NCBI RefSeq assembly: GCF_011759375.1
Contig: NZ_JAARML010000002.1
Span: forward strand, 434,001-498,000
Direction of reading: 5' to 3'
Length of the DNA stretch: 64,000 nucleotides
Source of the DNA: Paraflavitalea devenefica
GTDB taxonomy: Bacteria; Bacteroidota; Bacteroidia; Chitinophagales; Chitinophagaceae
The notes under the pieces are model-generated. The model had not been told where the DNA came from, ran no database searches, and saw nothing but the letters and a program-made list of their open reading frames with translations. The position numbers and the translations under genes are program-made. Of this stretch, positions 53,598-62,246 are shown in pieces (position 1 is the stretch's first letter; every line of letters starts with the position of its first letter).

Positions 53598-54872
53598 ATG
53601 AAATATATCTTATCCATTTTCCTGATCCAACTGTCTGTAGCCATGCAGGCGCAGATACCCGATGCTGTTTATTCGCCACGCATTAAAACAGTGCTGTTGC
53701 ACCAGGCTGGTAACCAGTTGGGTGTTCCCATTATGAAACTGGGCGCTATGGGCGCGCTGGAACTGCATTTTGACGACCTGGACGCCAATGTTAAAAATTA
53801 TTCCTATACTTTCCAGCTTTGCAATGCCGACTGGACGCCTGCCATCCTGAGCCAGTTTGATTTTATTAAAGGCTTTTCCCAGCAACGCCTTAACACGTAC
53901 CGTATTTCTTCTATCGCTTTTACCCGTTATACCCATTACCAGGCTACTTTGCCCGACCAGAATTGCATGCCCAGCCGCTCGGGCAATTATATTTTAAAGG
54001 TTTTCCTGAATGGGGATACTTCCAAACTCATTTTCACGAAACGGATGATGGTGTGGAGTGAAGCCGCTGCGATTACCGCCCAGATACAGCAACCTTTTAA
54101 TGGACAGATCTTCCGCACCCACCAGAAGATACAGTTCAAGATAGCGTTGAATGAACAATTGAATGTGGTGAACCAGTTCCAGCAGATCCATGTAGTGATC
54201 ATGCAGAACAATCGCTGGGACAATGCCGTGACGAATATCCGTCCTTCTTTCTTTTCAAGGAATGTGCTGGAGTATAATACGGAGAATGATGCCGTATTCC
54301 CGGCAGGGAAGGAGTGGCGCTGGCTGGATATCCGCAGTTTCCGTTTTCAGAGCGACCGGGTAGAACGGGTGAAGTATGGCGCCACCAGTACAGAAGTGAT
54401 CGTGAAACCGGATGCCAACAGGAGCCCCCAGCGGTTTAATTTTTTCCGGGATAATAATGGTATGTTCACGATAGAGACTACGGAAAGCGTGAATCCTTAC
54501 TGGCAGGCTGATTATGCTACGGTGAATTTCACGTTTGTGCCGGGTAATAATTCTCCCTTCCCGGATAAGGATGTTTTTATTGTAGGACAGCTTACGAATT
54601 ATAACCTGGACGACAGTGCCAAGATGGTATTCAATACAGAGCGGGGTGTGTATGAAAGATCGTTGTTCCTGAAGACGGGGTATTATGATTATTGTTATGC
54701 CACAGTTGACCGCAATGATAAAAAACGGCTCCCTTCTTTTGAGTTTACAGAAGGCAATTACTGGGAGTCGGAGAATAACTATACTATTTTGGTATACTAT
54801 CGCCCCTTGGGCGGCCGTGCCGATGAGCTGGTAGGGGTGACAACGGTGAATTCACTGACGGGAAGGCGATGA
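53598..54872 (+). CDS. DUF5103 protein (type IX secretion plug-type)
   Basis: A 424-residue secreted protein. The signal peptide is MKYILSIFLIQLSVAMQAQ. The mature part begins with YSPRIKTVLLHQAGNQLGVPIMKLG and continues as a beta-rich DUF5103 domain (ELHFDDLDANVKNYSYTFQLC, FDFIKGFSQQRLNTYRISS), a family described as a T9SS plug/structural protein. Near the C-terminus, DVFIVGQLTNYNLDDSAKM and YERSLFLKTGYYDYCYATVD resemble an immunoglobulin-like part. Together with T9SS tails elsewhere it shows a working T9SS. It stands alone. Confidence 0.8.
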   Translation: MKYILSIFLIQLSVAMQAQIPDAVYSPRIKTVLLHQAGNQLGVPIMKLGAMGALELHFDDLDANVKNYSYTFQLCNADWTPAILSQFDFIKGFSQQRLNTYRISSIAFTRYTHYQATLPDQNCMPSRSGNYILKVFLNGDTSKLIFTKRMMVWSEAAAITAQIQQPFNGQIFRTHQKIQFKIALNEQLNVVNQFQQIHVVIMQNNRWDNAVTNIRPSFFSRNVLEYNTENDAVFPAGKEWRWLDIRSFRFQSDRVERVKYGATSTEVIVKPDANRSPQRFNFFRDNNGMFTIETTESVNPYWQADYATVNFTFVPGNNSPFPDKDVFIVGQLTNYNLDDSAKMVFNTERGVYERSLFLKTGYYDYCYATVDRNDKKRLPSFEFTEGNYWESENNYTILVYYRPLGGRADELVGVTTVNSLTGRR

Positions 54873-54891
54873 GGAAATTATTTATTATTAC

Positions 54892-54979
54892 TTATTGATT
54901 ATTAGTTGTTGCATACCGGAGCTGCTGTGGCTGGAGCGAATTGATTGTTAGCGAATGTGAAATAATTAATAATCAATAA
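54892..54979. repeat. AT-rich inverted repeat
   Basis: TTATTGATTATTA (54892-54904) and TAATAATCAATAA (54967-54979) are perfect 13-bp complements 62 bp apart, between the DUF5103 gene and the SRP RNA. It could be a terminator pair or a small repeat element; no T tail fits either side well. Confidence 0.4.
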
Positions 54980-55001
54980 TCAGTAATTAATTGTTTTGAC
55001 G

Positions 55002-55009
55002 TATCTTTG
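55002..55009 (+). promoter_or_regulatory. -7 element of the SRP RNA
   Basis: TATCTTTG fits TAnnTTTG exactly and ends one base before the apparent RNA start at 55011. Confidence 0.55.
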
Positions 55010-55010
55010 C

Positions 55011-55116
55011 AGCCGGCAGGTCTTACACGACCAGCTCCTGCTGAACCCCCCCAGGGCCGGAAGGCAGCAAGGGTAGGCGGTTGTAGCGGTGCGATGTAAG
55101 TAATCTGCCTTTTTTT
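55011..55116 (+). ncRNA. ffs: Bacterial small signal recognition particle (4.5S) RNA
   Basis: The conserved Ffh-binding loop is visible in the centre: CCAGGGCCGGAAGGCAGCAA at 55051-55070, with its GNAR-type tetraloop (GGAA) and the symmetric AGCA bulge. The ends pair as GGCAG-gt-CTTACA with TGTAAG-taat-CTGCC, followed by T7. A TATCTTTG promoter element precedes it. The overlapping open reading frame on the minus strand is not a gene. Confidence 0.93.
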
Positions 55117-55240
55117 CTTTTCTTTTATCCAAGAGCATGGCCCATGGTAACCTGCACACATCTTTCCCTTCAAAGAGATCGCTTCCCATTCAGTGGCCAT
55201 TACCGCTTACAACAAGTTAACATTTCAAAATCGTAATAGT

Positions 55241-55918
55241 ATGAAGTTTTTTATTGATACAGCTAACCTGGCTCAGATTAAAGAGGCTCATGAATTAGGT
55301 ATCCTGGATGGTGTTACTACCAATCCTTCCCTGATGGCCAAAGAAGGTATTAAAGGTGAAGATGCAGTGATGAAGCATTACCTCACTATTTGTGAAATGG
55401 TAGATGGTGATATCAGCGCTGAAGTGATCTCTACTGAATTCAAGGATATTGTGGAAGAAGGTAAAAGACTGGCTGCTATTCACCCGAATATCGTGGTGAA
55501 AGTGCCAATGATCAAGGATGGTATTAAAGCGATCAAGTATTTTGCTGACAATGGTATTAAGACCAACTGTACGCTGGTATTCTCTGCCGGTCAGGCTATC
55601 CTGGCCGCCAAAGCAGGCGCTACCTATCTCTCTCCCTTTATTGGCCGTGTGGACGACAGTAACTGGGATGGTGTACAACTGATTGAGCAGATCTCCCATA
55701 TCTATAACCTCCAAGGGTACAAAACAGAGATACTGGCAGCTTCCATCCGCAGCCCGCTCCACATTGTAAAGTGTGCAGAGGCCGGTGCTGATGTGGTAAC
55801 CAGCCCGCTGGAACCCATCTTAGGATTGCTGAAACACCCGCTTACTGATATCGGCCTGGCCAAGTTCCTGGAAGATGCCAAGAAAATGGCTGCTCCTGCA
55901 CTGGCTGGTGTGAAATAA
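55241..55918 (+). CDS. Transaldolase-like (fructose-6-phosphate aldolase) protein
   Basis: A 225-residue TIM-barrel of the small transaldolase/Fsa group. The ATG at 55241 (MKFFIDTANLAQIKEA) is the family start. DGVTTNPSLMAKEG, the Schiff-base Lys in IVVKVPMIKDG (about K87), TNCTLVFSAGQAILAAKAGATYLSPFIGRVDD and ILAASIRSPLHI are all canonical. It interconverts pentose-phosphate or fructose-6-phosphate intermediates. A strong terminator follows at 55950. Confidence 0.93.
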   Translation: MKFFIDTANLAQIKEAHELGILDGVTTNPSLMAKEGIKGEDAVMKHYLTICEMVDGDISAEVISTEFKDIVEEGKRLAAIHPNIVVKVPMIKDGIKAIKYFADNGIKTNCTLVFSAGQAILAAKAGATYLSPFIGRVDDSNWDGVQLIEQISHIYNLQGYKTEILAASIRSPLHIVKCAEAGADVVTSPLEPILGLLKHPLTDIGLAKFLEDAKKMAAPALAGVK

Positions 55919-55949
55919 GCTTACATATAGTGAGTAAATGATATTATAG

Positions 55950-55975
55950 ACGCCCCTTTTTTAGGGGCGTTTTTT
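55950..55975 (+). terminator. Rho-independent terminator of the aldolase gene
   Basis: ACGCCCC (55950-55956) and GGGGCGT (55964-55970) form a perfect stem with a T-rich loop, followed by T6. Confidence 0.9.
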
Positions 55976-56039
55976 ATTGGATAAGTCATTTAATTTTAAT
56001 AGTTTACAGTATACGAAACATCGTGGTAGCGGAAAAAAC

Positions 56040-56090
56040 TATAGAGCTCTTATAGAGCTTTTATAGAGGAGCTATAGAGCTCCTATAGAG
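56040..56090. repeat. Five TATAGAG units at exact 11-bp spacing
   Basis: TATAGAG begins at 56040, 56051, 56062, 56073 and 56084. The four-base fillers differ (CTCT, CTTT, GAGC, CTCC, then GCCT). A 6-bp palindrome GGAGCT/AGCTCC lies in the middle. Beyond it, more tatag-containing text (56116-56160) looks related but is unphased. It fills most of the 56000-56160 gap, which holds no gene. Confidence 0.7.
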
Positions 56091-56232
56091 GCCTTCATCC
56101 GGGGATAATCCAGGGTATAGCCGGAGAATAACCAAGGGACAAGTACGGACGAGGTATAGAAAAGGGGTTGGTCTCCTTTATCCCGCAGTCTCTTTCTGTG
56201 CTGCTGGGTTTGTGAGATGGTGGAAACAAAAA

Positions 56233-56658
56233 CTAAGAATTTCTCCTGTTCCGCTTGCTTTTCCGGGCCGGGGCATTACCTCCCTGCAGTATTTCATCCA
56301 CCGTTCTCAGCCGTTCCGGTATATCCACCGTTTTCAGGTAGATGGTGACCTCCTTCCAGACCTGCGGATTGCTCTTCAGGGTGGCCTTTACGGTCACTTT
56401 TTCCCCCTTAAAGGCAGTATCGAGGATCAGGTTACAATTGTCGAATTTGCCGGCCGAAGCGGTAAAGTTTAACTCTTTGGCGGTGAGGGGCAGCCAACGG
56501 CCATTGGAGAGTTTCCCGTCTACATTAATGTAATTGTGCACCCCTTTCTTCAGGCTGTCGGTATAGAGGTGGAAGAAAATACTATCCACCTGCTGGGCCT
56601 GCGCGGTGCGGCCGGCGCCAACAATCAGTGTCAATAAAATGTAATAGATTATCTTCAA
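56233..56658 (-). CDS. Secreted hypothetical protein
   Basis: A 141-residue protein with a signal peptide (MKIIYYILLTLIVGAGRTAQAQ). The mature part (SIFFHLYTDSLKKGVHNYINV, LTAKELNFTASAGKFDNCNLILDT, KVTVKATLKSNPQVWKEVTIYLK) looks like a small beta-sandwich; the tail is basic (RKSKRNRRNS). It matches no family I recognise. It sits between the TATAGAG repeat and the divergent Ada-like gene. Confidence 0.6.
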   Translation of the reverse strand: MKIIYYILLTLIVGAGRTAQAQQVDSIFFHLYTDSLKKGVHNYINVDGKLSNGRWLPLTAKELNFTASAGKFDNCNLILDTAFKGEKVTVKATLKSNPQVWKEVTIYLKTVDIPERLRTVDEILQGGNAPARKSKRNRRNS

Positions 56659-56793
56659 GTGTAAAGAATTGTCTGTTTATCCAAGATCGGAAATAGCCCT
56701 GAAAAGTTGTATTCCCGGGTTGTTAAATATAGCAAGAAACGGGTTGAGCAGGCCGGTAAATACAGGGAATTTGCATATACTAATTAATACGTT

Positions 56794-57669
56794 ATGCTAT
56801 CAGAAAAAATATTAAATTTTGAACCTGTGACTACGAATGCTTACCAATACGAGCAAATAGCACGGGCTATTGATTATCTGTATGTCAACTTCCGTGCTCA
56901 GCCCAGCCTGGAAGAGGTGGCGGCCCAGGTGAATATGAGCGCCTTTCACTTTCAGCGTGTGTTTACAGAATGGGCAGGCATCAGCCCCAAGCGTTTCCTG
57001 CAATTCCTCACTACCGATTACCTGAAACACCGGATTACCGGTTTTGACAACCTGCTGGATGCGGCCGATGCAGCCGGTTTGAGCAGCCAGTCGCGGGTAT
57101 ATGATCTCTTTGTGAACCTGGAAGCGGTAACACCACAGGAATACAAGGAGAAGGGTAGTGGCATCCGCATAGACTATGGCTTTCACAATACGCCTTTTGG
57201 CGAGTGTATTATAGGGGTAACCGGACGTGGTATTTGTCACCTCTCCTTCCTGCAGGAAGACAACCGGAGCACAGCGGTGGAAGAGCTGGAAAAGGCCTGG
57301 GAAAATGCTACGGTACGGGAGCACAGCCGGAATACAGAAGTGATGGCCAATGCCATTTTTAACCGCAAGCCGGGCAAGCAGGAAAAGCTGAGTGTACTGG
57401 TGAAAGGGACCAATTTCCAGGTGAAAGTTTGGAATGCCCTGCTGGAGGTGCCTTATGGCAATGTAACCACTTACCAGTCTATTGCCCGCCATATTGAGCT
57501 GCCCAATGCCCTGCAGGCGGTAGGATCGGCCGTAGGCGCCAATCCCATTGCTTACCTGATACCCTGCCACCGGATCATCCGCAAGAACCTGATCATTGGT
57601 GAATACCATTGGGGTACCGAACGTAAGAAAGCAATGCTGGGCTGGGAAATGGCGAAAACGGCTATTTAA
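56794..57669 (+). CDS. AraC-HTH / O6-methylguanine methyltransferase fusion (Ada-like without zinc domain)
   Basis: A 291-residue two-domain protein. Residues 12-110 are an AraC helix-turn-helix (PSLEEVAAQVNMSAFHFQRVFTEWAG). Residues 125-290 are a methylated-DNA-protein cysteine methyltransferase, with the alkyl-acceptor in PYGNVTTYQSIARHI...IPCHRIIRKN (C258). The N-terminal Cys-rich phosphotriester domain of E. coli Ada is absent. Stop codons of this and the NUDIX gene overlap by 4 bp (convergent). Confidence 0.9.
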   Translation: MLSEKILNFEPVTTNAYQYEQIARAIDYLYVNFRAQPSLEEVAAQVNMSAFHFQRVFTEWAGISPKRFLQFLTTDYLKHRITGFDNLLDAADAAGLSSQSRVYDLFVNLEAVTPQEYKEKGSGIRIDYGFHNTPFGECIIGVTGRGICHLSFLQEDNRSTAVEELEKAWENATVREHSRNTEVMANAIFNRKPGKQEKLSVLVKGTNFQVKVWNALLEVPYGNVTTYQSIARHIELPNALQAVGSAVGANPIAYLIPCHRIIRKNLIIGEYHWGTERKKAMLGWEMAKTAI

Positions 57670-58289
57670 TCAAAATACGCAGCGGCATTCGGGTCTGCTG
57701 CTTTTTTATAGAGTAGTTCGATCTGTGAACGCAGGATGCGGTCTTCCGATAATTCCGGTAGCTGATCAACTGGAAAGAAAGCCACTTCAAGGATGTCGAA
57801 TCCCTTCTGAAACTGTATGTCTCCTGTTATTGCACACAGTAGGGCAAATTTGTATACATAGAATGCCTGAGCCGGATGTGGATGGCATCTCTTATCAAAT
57901 ACCGCCAGCAGGCGGGTGGCTTTTACTGCTAGTCCTGTTTCTTCCCGGAACTCTTTTTGAATGACCTCGGAGGGGGATAAACCGATATCGGCCCAGCCGC
58001 CAGGCAGGGTCCATTTTCCATCGGCCATCTCTTTTACGAGTAATATTTCACCCGCTTTATTGAGCGCAAGTCCCCGTATATCTACTTTGGGGGTAGGATA
58101 GTCTGTATTGGGCGCATAAAAGCTTTTGATCACTTCTATGGGCTGGTTAATGAGCAGCCCCGCCATTTCATGGCTGATCTCCAGTAATTCGGTATACCGT
58201 TCCCGGTCATAATCGTTGGTATTGTACACAAGGCCGGTGTCTGCAATGGATTTTATCCGCTTGGCGAGGTTGAGCAGGGTACTGTTCAC
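57666..58289 (-). CDS. NUDIX hydrolase
   Basis: A 207-residue protein. The Nudix box is complete: GGWADIGLSPSEVIQKEFREETG (GX5EX7REUXEEXG), residues about 97-119, after a Nudix_N-like N-terminal helical part (LLNLAKRIKSIADTG). It hydrolyses nucleoside diphosphate derivatives (X-linked), probably sugar or dinucleotide substrates; the exact one is not readable. It converges on the Ada-like gene. Confidence 0.9.
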   Translation of the reverse strand: MNSTLLNLAKRIKSIADTGLVYNTNDYDRERYTELLEISHEMAGLLINQPIEVIKSFYAPNTDYPTPKVDIRGLALNKAGEILLVKEMADGKWTLPGGWADIGLSPSEVIQKEFREETGLAVKATRLLAVFDKRCHPHPAQAFYVYKFALLCAITGDIQFQKGFDILEVAFFPVDQLPELSEDRILRSQIELLYKKAADPNAAAYFD

Positions 58290-58548
58290 GTACTTTTTGC
58301 GGGTAAATGTATGTCAACTCCAGCTATAAGCCGCATCAAGTGGTATTCCCAATTTACCCAATTTTGTTATATAACAAGGAGTTATCGTGCTTTTATGGGT
58401 GCATTCCGGGTGAGATTTATGCACGGTGCAAGGCCATTTTATCCACAACTTGCCGGGGATATCCACATGGTGCAGTGTTTGTGTATATTTCCCTGTGTGT
58501 AACTGTGTGAGTAACTATTGTCCTATGTATTTTGTACCCCTATTCTTC

Positions 58549-58556
58549 TATATTTG
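58549..58556 (+). promoter_or_regulatory. -7 element of smc
   Basis: TATATTTG fits TAnnTTTG, 23 bp before the GTG start of smc. A TTG 14 bp upstream is too close for a standard -33. Confidence 0.4.
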
Positions 58557-58579
58557 CTGTCCTTAAAAATTAAGACACT

Positions 58580-61500
58580 GTGCGATTAAAGAGTTTAGAA
58601 ATTAAAGGTTTCAAGAGTTTTGCCGACAAGACCGTACTGAATTTTGATGAGGGTATTACCGGCGTTATCGGGCCTAATGGCTGCGGTAAAAGTAATATCA
58701 TCGATAGTATCCGGTGGGTAATTGGCGAACAGAAGATCAGTCACCTGCGTAGCGAAAACCTGGAGAGCCTGGTATTTAACGGCTCCAAAACACGTTCTGC
58801 AAGTGGCCTGGCCGAAGTAAGCCTCACTTTTGAAAACACCCGTAATCTGCTCCCGACAGAGTTTAATACCGTTACTGTTACCCGGAAATTCTATAAAAGC
58901 GGTGAAAGTGAATACCGCCTCAATGATGTGCAGTGCCGCCTGAAAGATATCCAGAACCTGTTTATGGATACCGGTGTGAGCACCGACAGTTATGCCATTA
59001 TTGAGCTGGGCATGGTAGATGAGATTATTAAGGATAAGGAGAACAGCCGCCGCCGCATGCTGGAACAAGCTGCTGGTATTACAATATATAAGACACGTAA
59101 GAAGGAAGCCAAACAGAAGCTGGATGCTACCGAGCAGGACCTGGCGCGTATTGAAGACCTTTTGTTTGAGATCAACAACCAGTTGAAGAGCCTCGAAAAC
59201 CAGGCGAAGAAGGCGGAGAAGTATTACGAGATCAAGAAAGATTACCGCGAGGTAAGCATCGAACTGGCCAAGGCTTCCCTGGAAGGATTTAACCTTACTT
59301 ACCGCGATCTGAACAGCCAGGCAGAAACGGAAACCGATAAGAAGATCAGGCTGGAAGCGGAGATCGCCAATGAAGAAGCGGTGATCGAGCAGGAGAAGGT
59401 AGGGTTTATTGAGAAGGAGCGCGCCCTGCAAAGCATGCAGCACGAGTTTAACGACCTGTTACAGACTTTACGCACAAAAGAGAACGATAAGAACCTTGCT
59501 TCCCAGCGGTTGAATTTCCTGAAGGAAAAGGAAAACAACCTGCAGGAGTTCCTGAATAAAAGTGAAGGACAATTGAAGGGACTGGAAGAGAGCATTGAAT
59601 TCACCCGTATACAGGTAGGAGAGGAAGAGGGCAAACTGGAAAGTCTTACCCAGCAATTAGATGATCTGAAGGAGGCGAGTGAAGAGAAGCGTAAAGTGTT
59701 TGATGAAAAACGCGTGCATGTGGATAGCCTGCGCAGTGAGAACCTGAATATGCAGCGCAACCAGTTTGAAGCAGAAAAGAAGGTGGCGATTGCTGATAAC
59801 TCTATCCGTAACCTGGAGCAAAGCATTGCCCGGCTGGAAGAAGAGCAGGAGGTACGCAACAGCCAGTTGAAGCAACTGGAAGAAGAGCGGATCACGAAGG
59901 AAGAAGAACTGGAAAGCCGCCAGCGCGACCTGCAACAGTTGCAGGAACACCATGAACGCACCAAAGAGCAGATACTGCAAACGCAGGGTGAAATGGAGCA
60001 GTTGCGTCTGCAACTGGCAGACGAAAGCCGTAAGCTGGATGCCCGGAAGAATGAGCATGACCTGCTGAAAAGCCTGATCGACTCCATGGAAGGCTATCCC
60101 GAGAGTGTGAAGTTCCTGCACAAGAATCCCAACTGGAATCATACGGCGCCTATTTTATCCGATATTATTTATGTGAAAGAAGAGTTCCGCGCAGCCGTGG
60201 AAAATGTGTTGGAGCCTTACCTGAACTATTATGTGGTGAATGACCTGCAGGAAGGTTTGCAGGCGGTACACCTGCTGGATGAAAATAAAAAAGGTAAAGC
60301 CAATTTCTTCCTGCTGGATAAGCTGAACGGGAATGGGGAAGGTGTTGCCCACCAGCCGGAAGGCACGATCCCTGCGATGCAGGTGATTGAGGTGGACGCG
60401 CAATATCGTCAACTGGCAGAGCACCTGCTGGGGCAGGTATTTATTGCAGAGAATGAAGAAGCCCTCCAGAACAGCAATGGTTCTATTGTACTGGAAAAGC
60501 ACGGTAAGTATGTAAAAGGAAAATACTCATTGACCGGTGGCAGCGTGGGCATGTTTGAAGGAAAGAAGATCGGCCGCGCCAAGAACCTGGAAAAGCTGCA
60601 TGAGCAGATACAGGTGCAGGAGCGTATCGTGCATGAGTTGAAGGCAGCTATCCAGGAAAAGCACAATGAGGTGATCGGTTATAATGAGCAACTGAAGGAA
60701 ACAGCGATCAAGCAAGCCCAGGAAGATATTAACCGCCTCACCAACCTGGTGTTCTCCCTGCAGAATAAGATCGAGAACCTGCATGGTATGAAGAGCACCT
60801 CCCAGAACAGGCTGGAAGAGTTGCAGATGAACCTGGAGAATACGACTTCTTCTATTTCCGGCACACGTGAAGAGTGGCAGCAACTGGTAAGCCTGCTGAA
60901 TGAAGTGCGCGATAAACTGCAGGCGGCGGAAGGGGATTATAAATCGGCAGAAAGCCAGTACCACAGTGCTTTGGCTACATATAACGAGTTTAACCTGCAG
61001 GTAACACGTCAGCACAGCAAGATCAATGCGCTGACCCAGGAACTGGAGTTCAAACGCAATCAGCTCACCGGCCTGCGCACCCAGATAGATACCAATGCCT
61101 CCCAGTTGAAACAAACGGCGGAGAACATTACAGAGAGTGAAGAAACCCTGGCCAATGCCGATAACGGCCTGTTGGACCTGATGCGTAAGAAGGAAGAAGC
61201 GGAGAAGGTATTGAATGAAACAGACCAGGCTTATTATAACCTGCGCAATACACTGAGTGAAAAGGAAAGTGAGTTGCGGCATAAGACAAAAGAGCGGGAG
61301 ATGCTGGAGCACCTGCTCACGGAGATCAAGGACAAGCTGAATGAGCTGAAGCTGCAACTGGCCGGTATGAAGGAAAGGCTGAATGTGGAGTTCCGCATTA
61401 ACCTGGATGACATTATTGACCAGCCAAGGACAGGGGATACGCCGACAGAAGAGTTGCAGGAGAAATGTGACCGTATGAAGAAGCGCCTGGAGAACCTGGG

Positions 61501-62101
61501 CGAGGTAAACCCCACTGCTATTGAAGCTTTCCAGGAGATGAAGAAACGCTATGAGTTTATCCTGGAACAGAAGAATGACCTGGTGACCGCCAAGGACAGC
61601 CTGTTGCAGACGATCCAGGAAGTGGAAGCCACCGCCAATCAGCAGTTCCTGGATACTTTTAACCGGGTACGTGATAATTTCCAGAAGGTATTTAAGGCAC
61701 TGTTCACCGAAGATGATACGGCCGATATGATCCTGGAGAATCCGGAGAACCTGGCCGAAACCAGCATTGATATTATTGCCAAGCCTAAAGGTAAACGTCC
61801 TTCTTCCATTACCCAGTTGAGCGGTGGAGAGAAGACGTTAACGGCTACTGCGTTGCTGTTTGCTATTTACCTCATCAAGCCTGCTCCGTTCTGTATCCTG
61901 GATGAGGTGGATGCGCCGCTGGATGATGCGAACGTAGGTAAGTTCACGAATATGATCCGCAAGTTCAGTGAAGAGAGCCAGTTCATTATTGTTACGCACA
62001 ATAAGATGACGATGAGCTCAGTGGATGTTATATATGGGGTAACGATGCAGGAGCCCGGTGTAAGTAAGCTGGTGCCGGTGGATTTCAGAAGCCTGAATTA
62101 A
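58580..62101 (+). CDS. smc: Chromosome segregation protein SMC
   Basis: A 1173-residue SMC that condenses and segregates DNA as a homodimer. GTG start at 58580 (MRLKSLEIKGFKSFADKTVL). Walker A is GPNGCGKSN (31-39), Q-loop-like RSENLESLVFNG follows, the hinge is near 520-640, and two long coiled coils flank it (KAEKYYEIKKDYREVSIELAK at the start of the first). The signature LSGGEKTLTATALLFAI and Walker B PFCILDEVDAPLDDANVGKF near the end are intact. It is probably monocistronic; no scpA/scpB lie in the window. Confidence 0.98.
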   Translation: MRLKSLEIKGFKSFADKTVLNFDEGITGVIGPNGCGKSNIIDSIRWVIGEQKISHLRSENLESLVFNGSKTRSASGLAEVSLTFENTRNLLPTEFNTVTVTRKFYKSGESEYRLNDVQCRLKDIQNLFMDTGVSTDSYAIIELGMVDEIIKDKENSRRRMLEQAAGITIYKTRKKEAKQKLDATEQDLARIEDLLFEINNQLKSLENQAKKAEKYYEIKKDYREVSIELAKASLEGFNLTYRDLNSQAETETDKKIRLEAEIANEEAVIEQEKVGFIEKERALQSMQHEFNDLLQTLRTKENDKNLASQRLNFLKEKENNLQEFLNKSEGQLKGLEESIEFTRIQVGEEEGKLESLTQQLDDLKEASEEKRKVFDEKRVHVDSLRSENLNMQRNQFEAEKKVAIADNSIRNLEQSIARLEEEQEVRNSQLKQLEEERITKEEELESRQRDLQQLQEHHERTKEQILQTQGEMEQLRLQLADESRKLDARKNEHDLLKSLIDSMEGYPESVKFLHKNPNWNHTAPILSDIIYVKEEFRAAVENVLEPYLNYYVVNDLQEGLQAVHLLDENKKGKANFFLLDKLNGNGEGVAHQPEGTIPAMQVIEVDAQYRQLAEHLLGQVFIAENEEALQNSNGSIVLEKHGKYVKGKYSLTGGSVGMFEGKKIGRAKNLEKLHEQIQVQERIVHELKAAIQEKHNEVIGYNEQLKETAIKQAQEDINRLTNLVFSLQNKIENLHGMKSTSQNRLEELQMNLENTTSSISGTREEWQQLVSLLNEVRDKLQAAEGDYKSAESQYHSALATYNEFNLQVTRQHSKINALTQELEFKRNQLTGLRTQIDTNASQLKQTAENITESEETLANADNGLLDLMRKKEEAEKVLNETDQAYYNLRNTLSEKESELRHKTKEREMLEHLLTEIKDKLNELKLQLAGMKERLNVEFRINLDDIIDQPRTGDTPTEELQEKCDRMKKRLENLGEVNPTAIEAFQEMKKRYEFILEQKNDLVTAKDSLLQTIQEVEATANQQFLDTFNRVRDNFQKVFKALFTEDDTADMILENPENLAETSIDIIAKPKGKRPSSITQLSGGEKTLTATALLFAIYLIKPAPFCILDEVDAPLDDANVGKFTNMIRKFSEESQFIIVTHNKMTMSSVDVIYGVTMQEPGVSKLVPVDFRSLN

Positions 62102-62240
62102 TGTGATAATTTGAAAATGGCTTTGTGAAACGGGGTTACCAATTTTAATTAACGAAGTAGAATCTGGTCAGAACAATAAATCAAAAAAATCCCGCTTTCG
62201 TGCGGGATTTTTCATTTATGGGTATTTTCAAATTATCACA
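62102..62240. repeat. 18-bp inverted repeat enclosing a terminator
   Basis: ATGTGATAATTTGAAAAT (62101-62118) and ATTTTCAAATTATCACAT (62224-62241) are perfect complements. Between them lies the terminator hairpin at 62186-62212. The repeat begins at the smc stop codon and ends six bases before the ferritin stop codon. Confidence 0.7.
62186..62212. terminator. Bidirectional terminator between smc and ferritin
   Basis: AAAATCCCGC-TTTCGT-GCGGGATTTT stem with A run on the left and T run on the right, so it can terminate both convergent genes. Confidence 0.85.
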
Positions 62241-62246
62241 TTGGCA

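Noticed and set aside
54973..55200. 75- and 69-residue minus-strand frames
   Set aside because: They run over the SRP RNA, whose conserved loop and pairing ends explain the sequence.
56040..56090. TATAGAG array as a CRISPR
   Set aside because: The units are far too short, spacers are four bases and no cas genes are in the window.
58595..61357. Long minus-strand frames opposite smc
   Set aside because: They are shadows produced by the coiled-coil codon pattern (Leu/Gln/Phe-rich text). smc has all its motifs on the plus strand.
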